A stretch of 64,000 bases of DNA from contig NW_004797457.1 in NCBI RefSeq assembly GCF_000002075.1, positions 638,114 through 702,113 on the forward strand, in the 5' to 3' direction. Shown here in pieces: positions 35,501-43,954 of this stretch. Each line of letters opens with the position of its first letter. Positions within the stretch are counted from its first letter, which is position 1. A program made the translations under genes and the position numbers. The notes under the pieces were generated by a model, which saw only the letters and a program-made list of their open reading frames with translations, did not search any database and had not been told where the DNA came from. Source of the stretch: Aplysia californica. Lineage: Eukaryota; Mollusca; Gastropoda; Aplysiida; Aplysiidae.

Positions 35501-35979
35501 ATAGAAAATGGAAAACCTATCAGTACTATATTCTAGAACTTGTCACGAGATGTGTTGCACAATTTGAGACTACTTACTGATGACCTTTTCAACCTAGATG
35601 ACATGACAATGTCTGGATAAAAAATGTTCTGTTCAGTACTGTGACAATCGGATGCTACACAAAGAGGCACAAAGCTATTAAGACAGGCTTGCTTTTAACC
35701 ACTTTTTTTTTTTTACTTACGGAAAACTGAAAAACTAATAGTGCCATATTCTGGAATCTGCCCTTATTTATCCATCCACAGGATGTGTCGCACAATTTGA
35801 GGCTACTTACCAATGACCTCTTCAACCTGGATGACCGCACCGACATCATAATTTCCTGTAAACTGTTGCCTGATATTCAGCTACCTCAAGGCAGGAGGAC
35901 AGTTCCCCCTGCATCGCAGCAGGCTGCTGGTGGACCCAGTGACACGTCCCAGCAAGCCTCTGACACTAGTTCCACCTAA
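29453..35979 (+). CDS. BLOC1S3: BLOC-1 subunit 3 (BLOS3), six coding exons
   Basis: BLOC1S3 is a subunit of the cytosolic BLOC-1 complex, which builds lysosome-related organelles and sorts endosomal cargo (known for the family). Coding exons are 29453-29533, 31704-31812, 32940-33033, 33458-33477, 35223-35344 and 35782-35979. All have GT-AG borders, and phases agree throughout to give 207 residues (human is 202, from memory). Residues 1-65 hold two acidic repeats, VVQGEASESDEEEE and VVVEGEASESEEEE, as in the human protein. The C-terminal third is a helical coiled-coil-like region (AYLSAAKDITNCAQQLSKSH) ending in SCKLLPDIQ, which matches human GCRLLPDIR. An in-frame stop at 29396 fixes the ATG at 29453, which has a good AAATGG context. 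The weakest link is the short exon 4, described separately. Confidence 0.87.
29805..30837. mobile_element. Mariner/pogo-type MITE flanked by TA, with a nested insertion
   Basis: The left end TA-CAGTGAAGTCCTG, continued after the nested insertion by AAATAACGAGAAGTCTGTT, is inverted at the right end (CATTATAACTGGATTCCACTG-TA). It lies in intron 1 of BLOC1S3. There is no recognisable transposase inside. Confidence 0.65.
29809..30070. mobile_element. Nested 244-bp TIR element with 9-bp target duplication
   Basis: GAAGTCCTG occurs at 29809-29817 and 30062-30070. Between them lies an element whose ends are inverted copies: GGAAGATTGAAGAATACCGG on the left, CCGGTATTCTTCAATCTTACC on the right. An 8-9 bp duplication suggests a hAT- or MULE-type transposase acting in trans. 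It interrupts the TIR of the outer MITE. Confidence 0.85.
31704..31812 (+). CDS. BLOC1S3: BLOC1S3 coding exon 2
   Basis: It starts after TTTTTTGTTCCAG and ends before GTAATT in phase 1. It encodes the second acidic repeat, GEASESEEEELDSSG, nearly a copy of the one in exon 1. The exon pair may have arisen by an old internal duplication that is shared with vertebrates. Confidence 0.85.
32136..32157 (+). repeat. G homopolymer run (~20)
   Basis: The longest of many G or C runs of ten or more in the window. It lies in intron 2 of BLOC1S3. Confidence 0.9.
32940..33033 (+). CDS. BLOC1S3: BLOC1S3 coding exon 3
   Basis: The acceptor is TTTTTCAG and the donor GTGAGT; the exon enters in phase 1 and leaves in phase 2. 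It encodes SIDSITNVPTLAPRQAWKPK, a linker before the helical region. Confidence 0.82.
33458..33477 (+). CDS. BLOC1S3: BLOC1S3 microexon (20 nt)
   Basis: AGTGCTGAATCGCAAATTAT is bounded by TACCTTTTTCCTCAG and GTAAGTAT, both strong splice signals. Entering in phase 2 and leaving in phase 1, it is exactly what joins exon 3 to exon 5. It encodes TVLNRKLW, so the junction reads VLNRKLWESNLSL, which resembles human LLQLRLAESQARL. If it is skipped, the frame stops after about eight residues (TGKQFITLQ then TAA). Confidence 0.8.
34384..34875. mobile_element. MITE with ~20-bp TIRs and TA duplication
   Basis: Left end TA-CAGTAGAACATGGCTATAG; right end CTATAGTCATGTTCTACCG-TA. The element is 492 bp. The left part matches the element at 24231, sharing GCAAGTTCCC-type sequence and GAATGCAAAGGAGAAAT. 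It lies in intron 4 of BLOC1S3. The open frame at 34393-34794 is inside the element and is not a gene. Confidence 0.85.
35223..35344 (+). CDS. BLOC1S3: BLOC1S3 coding exon 5
   Basis: It begins after TTTTCTCAACTCAG and ends at GTTTGT in phase 0. It encodes ESNLSLCNNANGIASQAYLS and AAKDITNCAQQLSKSHGAIQ, the amphipathic helix of the family. Confidence 0.87.
35503..35620 (+). pseudogene. Decayed tandem duplicate of BLOC1S3 exon 6
   Basis: From 35549 the sequence repeats the start of exon 6 with 6 differences in the first 54 bases, reading DVLHNLRLLTDDLFNLDDM and then a stop at 35618-35620. The intron sequence before it (GAAAATGGAAAACC, ACTATATTCTAGAA) also matches the intron before exon 6. The acceptor CACAG has become CACGA, so the copy cannot be spliced in the correct phase. 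Confidence 0.85.
35782..35979 (+). CDS. BLOC1S3: BLOC1S3 terminal coding exon 6
   Basis: The acceptor is CCATCCACAG. 65 codons and TAA encode DVSHNLRLLTNDLFNLDDRT and IISCKLLPDIQLP, followed by a Gln/Ser/Thr-rich tail. Confidence 0.87.
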   Translation, partial: DVSHNLRLLTNDLFNLDDRTDIIISCKLLPDIQLPQGRRTVPPASQQAAGGPSDTSQQASDTSST

Positions 35980-37368
35980 TAATACTTTGTTTGTTCTTAA
36001 CTGTACTCTTCAGACGGGATGGGACCATTGCAATGTCTTTCAGTACCTATCAAACTATGGAAACATACCAAAGTTCCCAGCAATATAACTGTGCATATTT
36101 TCTTCCATTGTACCTGGTGATGAGTGATGTAAGTCTTATTGTATGAAATATCATTTCCTTTTTCTGAGTATGAAAAGATTGTACAAACATGTTGCAACTT
36201 ATCATTCTGTACATGATGTACCCACTGATAATTCCAGTGAAATGCCGTGCATTTTTTAGTGACTTACACAGTATGTTTAGGATAGTAAGTAAATTGCATA
36301 ATATTACTGTTATGTAGTGCTCTCTACACTTGCATTCCACCTTTCTTTCTACCGCCTACCTTTTTATCACATAAGAAATTTGACTCTTCTTGCTTGTAAT
36401 TTACTTCAATATAGATAAATTTTGAAATTCTTTCATTTCCCATTCGTGTAATGTTCCTTTTCTTTTTACGTACTATTTTTGTACAGTTTTACACCTCTTC
36501 TCAACACACAAGAGGTCATATCAAAGACGGAGCGCTTGGTAATGCAATCCTGCGCTGAAATGAAATATTCCAGAAAGAAACAGAAGAATGCTGCTACTTT
36601 TGAAAGGAAACATTGAACTCCTGTGTACGCTGGCATTATCAACTTACATAAATCTCTGCATTGTTGTTATATTTAATGTGCAATTTCTCCCACAAATTTG
36701 CTTTTTTCATGTGTTATTAGTGTAAAACATTTACTACCATGATCAACAAGTTTATTTTGTTTCACACTTTTTTTCTTTTTCTTTTTCTTCTCTTCTTCCT
36801 CCTCCCTTCCTCTTTTCCTCCTCCACCTCCTCCCTCATCATCCTTTTTCTCAAGTGAAATCAACTTAAGCCATGGTGCAATGGATGTTTATCTTACCAGA
36901 CTTGGATCTGTTGCTAATAATCGGAACTTTTCATGCAGATACATTCTTTTTTTTTAAGGTTGTCTTTTTTTGTCAACCTGAATATATTATTTATAGATTT
37001 CTTCAGTTTGGGTTTGGGGGTAATTTTGATTTGTTTTCTCCTTTTTGTTCTTTGAAAACAAAGATGTCATTGACAAATCCTGCAGGTAAAAAGAGCCTCT
37101 GGGATGTTATGTCTGTATGCAAGATAAGGTTTGAAGATCCCATCTACCCTGAGATCAGGGGTGTGAAAAACCTGAGAAATGTCCTCAGTCATCCACTTCC
37201 CAAGCTTTGACAAAACCCTGATGGATATCAAATCCAGGTCCCCGATGTGAGAGGGGAAAATCTTGACTAGAGGCCAGTGAGCTCCTTCCACATCTTTAAT
37301 AGTGTAATGCAACACATTCTGTTGTGGTCATGCAATTCTGTGAACAGATGGGATATCTCAGAAAACTA
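35980..37368. other. 3' flank of BLOC1S3, no gene seen
   Basis: AT-rich and probably includes the BLOC1S3 3' UTR. A CT-rich stretch lies at 36765-36850. The open frames here show no family motif. Confidence 0.45.
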
Positions 37369-37954
37369 CAGACTTCAACATAAGTTAGGGACCACCTTGA
37401 CAGACAGCCTTGATTTTTTTTTAAAGCGGAAAAAAGATAGCAAGAAATGTTTCAACATTTTTTGCTCTGAAAGTGTTAATGGGTTACCAATGCGTACTGC
37501 AAAGCTTCCTAAAGTGGCAAAACGACCACGTGCTGCACGGTTATCCTGGGGGAATTTTAGCCAAATTTTTCTGCTTTTTATCAACTTGTGTGCAACACCA
37601 CGGACATTCCTCAGTTTAAATTTCTGGTGCACGTCATAAAGGGACGTACGGTCTCGAACTGTGCTCACTTTAGTGACAATATAAGCCGTTGTTTGCTAAA
37701 AATCCAGTATTCCATCAACATGCACCAACGCGAAAGCTGAGAGACTTTGATCGTGCCAGAGCTATGGCATGGCTGCAGGATGGAGTTGGAGCCCGAGAAG
37801 TTGCCAGAAGGCTTGCAATGTCACACTCTGTCATTGTCCGCTTGAGGCAGCGCCATCGAGCCACTGGATCAGTCCAAGAACGCCCACAAGCAGGTCGACC
37901 AAAGAAGACCACTCAGAGTGTTTGCAAGTGGTCCTTAACTTCTGTTGAAGTCTG
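37369..37954 (+). mobile_element. Internally deleted Tc1-type transposon (586 bp)
   Basis: TA-CAGACTTCAACATAAGTTA at the left and its inverse (TAACTTCTGTTGAAGTCTG-TA) at the right give about 29-bp TIRs with TA target duplication. Inside, the frame from about 37731 encodes a Tc1-like N-terminus: RARAMAWLQDGVGAREVARR, a helix-turn-helix, then SHSVIVRLRQRHRATG and RPQAGRPKKTT with the GRP hook. The catalytic DDE part is absent because the right TIR follows at once. Confidence 0.88.
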
Positions 37955-38733
37955 TAGTTTATTGAGCTCTTTCATGTCTTACCAACAATAGTTTAGCTAG
38001 CTGTGTTTCTGATGTAGTAGGCCTATGTTTCTTATGTTAATTTAAAAAAGCATGTTATGTTATGTTGCTGTTATTGTGCTGTTGCTAAGCTGTGACATAG
38101 CTACCAAACCAGGTTAGTTTGAATTTCTTGTCTTTAATGTTTTATACGTCATTCCAGATGAGAGAAGAAATGTTTTAGAAGCACTTGACAGTTTATTTAT
38201 GCACTTAATACTAATACATGGAATTGTTTTGTTGATTTACTTTCTATAAACTATAATGAAATGTCAGTCCCAATATTCTGAGCCAACTTACTGCTTTGGG
38301 GGTTTGTTTTTATAAAGGAGTTCAGCATACCATTAGTGTGAGTCTTGATCCTCCTTGATCGCTGATGTGAGCCTCCTAAATTCTGTTGAAATTAAACCTC
38401 TGTTCAACTGGCTGTATTCTCTATTTGAATTTTTAAGATAAGACTGTTATATTTATTGCTACTACACAATTTAAAAAATGAATACTGATAATGATGTACA
38501 TAGTAAAAATGTTTTTCCGAGTGGGTGAAGGTAAAAGCTGTGATGTGGAGAATGTGTGTGAAGTTGTCCCCTCGCCCTCTCTTTTTTATCCTAACTTTTC
38601 ACTGTCCATCTAATTTTATCTATCTTGTTCTTTTCCTTCCCCTCCCTGCTCCTTTTTTCCTCCATCCATCTTCCTTTTCTCTCTTTTTTCCCTGTCTGAG
38701 CGTCTCACATCATATATATCTTCATATATTGTA
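37955..38733. other. Intergenic, no gene seen
   Basis: No exon or repeat copy recognised before the CT/CA microsatellite. Confidence 0.45.
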
Positions 38734-38863
<130 letters not shown>

Positions 38864-38865
38864 GG

Positions 38866-39400
38866 GGGCTCTCATGGTCCAGAGGTTACAGTGTTCGCCT
38901 CTCATTCAATAGGTTCAGAGTTCAAAACCTGCCACTGACAGCGATGGAAAAATGTTCTTTTGATCTCTAAATGTTTCTTTTCACCCCCTTTCCTGCTCTC
39001 TTACCATGATCTGTCATCTGCTTTCCTTCCGTCTCCACTTTCTGCCCCTACCTATCCCCCCTTTGCTCCCTCCTCTGGGCTCCTGACTCTTTCTGCAGCC
39101 TTTCTACTTACTGCTACTCCTTGGCTCCTTTTTTATCTTACTGCCCACTGTCTTTCAGCCACACCCGTGATCTTTGGGTAAGATCTAACACCTAGCCATC
39201 TCGGATGAGGGCGAAAAATCTCGAAGGTCCCATTTGCAAATTTTGTACGTTAAAGTTCCCTTGGTGGTACAAAATCGATAAGAAAGGGTAGGCGTCTGCC
39301 GCTACCTGGGCAAAATTCAAAATTAATTCTACAAACTGTCCCGCACGCTCATGTAACTGTATGCAGTTGCTAGCACCGTAAAACACTTAGCAAGACCAAA
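38866..39400 (+). repeat. SINE family B, near full length with tRNA-like head
   Basis: The head is GGCTCTCATGGTCCAGAGGTT with a B-box-like GGTTCAGAGTTCAAAACC. A CT-rich middle follows, then ACACCTAGCCATCTCGGATG, AAATCTCGAAGGTCCCATTT, CTACCTGGGCAAAATTCAAA, and the shared tail with GTTGCTAGCACCGTAAAACA. The copy at 54108 has the same order, which establishes the full-length plan. Confidence 0.85.
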
Positions 39401-39447
39401 ACAACAATACATGTATTGTATTTGTATACACATGATGTGTACACATG

Positions 39448-39680
39448 CACATAAGATCTACACCTAGCCTTCTCGGACAAGGGAGAAAAAACTCAGATGT
39501 CCCGTGTGCAAGTTGTGCACGTTAAAGGTCCCTTTGTGGTCTAAAATGGATAAGAGTATGCTTCGGCCGCTACCTGGGCAAAATTCAAAATTTCCTAGCA
39601 ACTGAAAAGGTTTAATGTGTCCCGCGCACTCATATGACCTTATGCAATTGCGAGCGCCGTAAAACACTTACTAAAAAAAA
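39448..39680 (+). repeat. SINE family B, 3' half
   Basis: AGATCTACACCTAGCCTTCT is followed by GTTAAAGGTCCCTTTGTGG, CTACCTGGGCAAAATTCAAA and the tail ATTGCGAGCGCCGTAAAACA. The tRNA-like head is missing. Confidence 0.8.
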
Positions 39681-39689
39681 TAATAATAA

Positions 39690-39932
39690 CATCAGAAGAT
39701 AAGAGGTATTACAATTACAAAAGATTAGAGGTGTTACAATTACAAAAGATTAGAGGTGTTACAATTACAAAAGATTAGAGGTGTTACAATTACAAAAGAT
39801 TAGAGGTGTTACAATTACAAAAGATTAAAGGTGTTACAAACGAGTAACAAAAACAAAAAGGAGAGAAAACAACGAGAGATGTTTTGATGGGAAAGAAGGA
39901 GCAAAACACACATGAGCATCCGCCAACCACCC
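39690..39932 (-). repeat. SINE family A copy with internal 25-bp tandem expansion
   Basis: About five copies of a 25-bp unit (AAAAGATTAGAGGTGTTACA plus ATTAC) lie at 39717-39840. The unit equals the family A segment at the GATTAGAGGTGTTACA position. The rest of the element follows (GAGTAACAAAAACAAAAAGG, AAGGAGCAAAACACAC, CCGCCAACCACCCA). Confidence 0.85.
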
Positions 39933-40351
39933 AATCGTGAGGCCTCTATTGGTGGTTTATGTTGTGACTTCGTTGTAATTGACATGAACGTTTGAACCTG
40001 ATAGTGATAAAGCCGGTGGTTGGAGGGTGCCACTTTCGTGCTTTACTTCTTCTTTACTTTCCCTCTGTTGTTTCTACCTACCAATCTTGTTCCGTTTCCT
40101 AACTCTGAGTGGTGGTTTTGGTGCTGATGCCATTCTGTTTACTCATTCTAAGCTGAGAGAATGAATGATTGATATGTTACAATTATAATATTATGGTGGC
40201 TTGTGGGGAATGGTGTTGTTCGTTCAAAGTGAATCAAAGTCCCCCTCCCCCTAACCAATTTTGAACTTTTGTTTTTAAATAGAATTATATTAAAAATGTA
40301 AGATTAAGAGCCTCCTGGGCGTGTATCTTATTAATGGATAAAGTATGGGTG

Positions 40352-40533
40352 AATATTGGCAGGTGCTTTGGTGTGGTTTGCTCCTCCTTTCCTATTAAAA
40401 AAAAATTATCATCTTTATCTCCCCTCCCTCTTTTTTTTTGTGTATGTTACTCTCGTGTAACACCTCTAATCTTCGGCACTTATTATATTATGACCTTATT
40501 GTGTTCCAAGTGACGTAAAACTCTTACTAAAAC
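40352..40533 (+). repeat. SINE-like family A copy
   Basis: TTTGGTGTGGTTTGCTCCTC is followed by the CT-rich middle, GTTACTCTCGTGTAACACCT and a diverged tail, AAGTGACGTAAAACTCTTAC. Confidence 0.8.
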
Positions 40534-40709
40534 AATAATGGATAACGTAAAGAGTGATACAACATGTGTATTGAACAGGAAAAGCTGAGAAAGATGACAA
40601 AAATTGGCACATCAAATTTGTTGTCACTTTATAATTGTTATATATAAGCAAGTCTGCCGTAATTGTAGGACAACCATGTTAGATAAATGAAGTGTAGACT
40701 ACTATCTTG

Positions 40710-41290
40710 TGTTTCCATTTCCATTGTCTACGCAGAAACCTGGGCATTACTTGGGAAGACATGGTTACAAATATGTCTGTCCTTAAAACAATTGGTTCTC
40801 TCAGCTTGCACACCCTACTCTACCAGCATCGGCTTCGATGGATCGGCCACGTACATTAATTGTACATCGCATGAATGATGGACGCATTCCCAAAGACATT
40901 CTGTGCTGTGAACTGGCCGCAAGACATCGTCGCTTAGGACGCCTGCCAATGCTGCTCTAGAAAGATGTTTGAAAGGGCGACTTGAAGACACCAAATACAG
41001 ATGCAGACCACTGGGAAGCGTTTGCTGCGGATCGTGGAGTAAGGAAGGGCATCATGTGCCAAGGAGTACGCCTCGGCGAAATGACAAGAAAAGAGCAGGA
41101 AATTGACAGAAAAAGTCGCAGAAAAGAGAGGCAGCAAAATCAAGCCTTCGACCCGACGTCAGCCTTCATCTGCTACACTTGTCTGGCAGAAACTATTATG
41201 CTCGAATCGGACTTTTGAGCCACTCCAGACGATGTTCTCGACAGGAGTAATGTACAAGCGCAGTCTTACTCTCCCGTACTACTAGACGAC
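40710..41290 (+). mobile_element. LINE (non-LTR retrotransposon) ORF2 C-terminal fragment
   Basis: Pieces in changing frames match the region after the reverse transcriptase in RTE/I-like LINEs: YAETWALL, LGITWEDMVTNMSVL, LYQHRLRWIGHV, RMNDGRIPKDILCCELA, and a C-terminal part with ATLVWQ followed by RIGLLSHSRRC. No reverse transcriptase or endonuclease motif is present here. It is a 5'-truncated, decayed copy. Confidence 0.75.
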
Positions 41291-41629
41291 TGTTATCTTG
41301 TGCACTACGAGGGTGCCATGTTGAGGTCAGTGCATCGATCACAAAACAGTGTCTGCTCTCCCCTCCTCTGAGGTGTCGTCAAATTTTGTTGGCAGGCTGA
41401 TACAAACAATAACCTCTGACGTTGTAAAAAGAGTTGGTATTTGATCTCTCTTGGTCCTCAAAATTTGCCCTTTTTCCAATTCATTCCCCAAGAAGAAGGC
41501 TTTTCTTTTTTGATGATGTTCGGACGGGTGATTAAGGGGTGCTAATGGAAGGGTCTACTAGACTCTTTTTTTTTCTCTCTGTTTTATCTGCCACTGTCTG
41601 TCCGTCTTGCTTTTTCCAAGTCTTGAGTG

Positions 41630-41630
<1 letters not shown>

Positions 41631-41680
<50 letters not shown>
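41631..41680 (+). repeat. (TC)n microsatellite
   Basis: About 24 TC units. Serine/leucine-rich frames across it are artefacts. Confidence 0.95.
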
Positions 41681-41682
<2 letters not shown>

Positions 41683-42639
41683 GTTTTCCGTTTTTATTTA
41701 TTTTGTTTGTTCTTTTTTGGGGGGACCGGGGCGTACGTTTGTCCTGCCCCAAACAGCTGTGATTGGTGAACATGACAGTACTTTATTTTACCATTGTATT
41801 ATCTGGGAAAAAAGCATAATACGTTATTGACAAACATGTAGATCTATAAGGTCTTTCTTAACTCGGGACGAATTTCTTTTTCTTTTTTTTTTTTCATAGA
41901 CTTATCAATTCAATGAGAAGGCTCTAAAATTGCCTTTTATTTTTAGCTTCTTAGATATACTTATGGTTCTGTCAACTGCCAGCCATCAATATTAAAAATA
42001 TGAAACGAAGTAACTTTCCCTTGTGTGATCAGGGTTCACACCAACAATTGCATTGTTGCCTTCTCATGTCCACTACCGGGTATTGGGCCTGTCACCAATT
42101 TTGAGTCTGTAGGCATCTTCTGGAATTAAACACAGGCCAAACAGTGTGCAACACAGATATCTTATGTATAAACACAATTATAGGCGCTGACAAAGGATAC
42201 TTAGACGTTGGGGACAATGACAAGGTCTTCAGTGAAAAGCCAAAGAATGCGAATCTTTTTACGAACCAAAAAACAAACAAACCGAAGTTAGACTAGAATC
42301 AGAGTTGTTCCCCGTGGGAGTTTGTTTTTAAATTTCTTCCCCATTTCCTGTTTCTTCATCGCTGGCAATACCTTGGTAGTACATTTTAGTTTCGGTTTCT
42401 AGTTGGCAGGATTGCATAGCTGTGACAGAACAAGGAGGATAGCTGTTATTTTTTTCAGAGCAAATGCGTGTGCGTGTGTCTCTGGGATCGTCCTCGAATA
42501 TATTCGGCTTACTCATCCTATTTTCATCATGTCATGAGATTTTCAATACAATGTGATGTACTATGATAGATAGGCCTACCATCATAACAACGTCAACATC
42601 ATTGAATTTGTCATTTGAATATTTGAACTTGAACTTCAC

Positions 42640-42925
42640 TTGATCTAATCTAGATCTAGAATCTAGATCTAGATTTAGATCTGCTCCTCATCAACTCAAC
42701 TGACTCTACAGTTGTATTGCTTTTCAAATTGACTTTGATTTCTGTAAATTCAGTCAGTGTAAGTGGGCTAGATATGTAGCCTATTGTAGCTCTGGCTGTG
42801 GATTTTGACTTTCCTTCATCTTTTCGTGTTCAAGTCAGATCTTGATCAAGAAATCTAGGCTATCTAGATACTAGATCTAGATCTAGAGTATAGATATCTA
42901 GATCTAGAATCTAGATGTAGATTGA
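42640..42925. repeat. TCTAGATC-rich tracts upstream of ZUP1
   Basis: Two clusters (42640-42682 and 42858-42922) of overlapping TCTAGA and AGATCT palindromes. The same hexamer tandem appears near 12640, 24895-25012 and 26330-26412. Its place within about 420 bp of the ZUP1 start codon puts it in the promoter or 5' UTR. Confidence 0.8.
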
Positions 42926-43056
42926 TATTCATATTTTGAACAGGAGAAGCTTTTCTTCCTCATGATCATATTAATTAATAAAATCATAGAAACAAACTAA
43001 AACTTAATACAATATCCTCATTGTAATTTACATACACACGCCTTCCGCTGAAGATA

Positions 43057-43954
43057 ATGGATAGTGAATTGAAAAGGACACAACACAGTTGTCATAATTC
43101 CAGTTTAGATCTTTTCAATGAAAGTCTAGTGGGGACATCTTATGATGATGTCCAAGACAGTTGCCACGTTCAAGAACAGAGCCACCTGCTGGATGAGGCA
43201 AATATAACAAGGGAAAGTAGTTCAAGTGAATCCAGCAGCAATGCAACAGCAACAAAGGCAAAGAAAGTGTATTCTCATATTGGTCAATACTCCAAATCAA
43301 GTGTCATTTCGGCAGGCAGTCCCGATATGAAAAGTGAAAGGGAAAAATTTCACCAGACGCAAGAGTGTATTCTTGTTGAGCCATCTGATGAGGAAGATTC
43401 TATACAAAATTGCTCTCAACAATCTGCCACGAATAGCAGCAGTGGTTCTTGTGAAGAGTGTGATAGTTATTTAAATATGACTAAGCATTCGACTCACAGT
43501 GACAAAAGTAAAGAGAATAAACAAGTGAGTCCACATGATGATAAAGATGCACAAGATAGTGATAGTTCTATGGTTGAAGGCCCAAATAGAGAAACACCAC
43601 CAGCAGAGAAACCAACAGAATTGAACGCCCATTGGAGTAGCGATAAATTAGATTTGATTTGCCCCTTTTGTGATGCTCGTGAAGAAAGTTTGTATCGCTT
43701 GGAGTTCCATGTCTCTACCATGCATCCCGATACTGATGTACAAATGGAAACGGGTGCATTCTGTGAAAACTTGCATGAGTTGGATGGTGCCACAGTGACA
43801 GATATTCAGACACTGTCCTGTCCATTATGTGACCTTGAAGTTGATAGTGAAATCGCACTTGGAGCTCACTTGAAGATACTGCATGGGGACATTCTCGATG
43901 ATGGAGCCAGTATGTCGTGTCCCCTTTGTGACTTCACAAGCCGGAAGGAAGATG
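43057..43954 (+). CDS. ZUP1: ZUP1 coding exon 1
   Basis: 299 codons plus one base, ending before GTAAGT. It holds the acidic Ser-rich N-terminus, fingers 1 (LICPFCDAREESLYRLEFHV) and 2 (LSCPLCDLEVDSEIALGAHL), and the Cys half of finger 3 (MSCPLCDFTSRKED). Confidence 0.95.
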
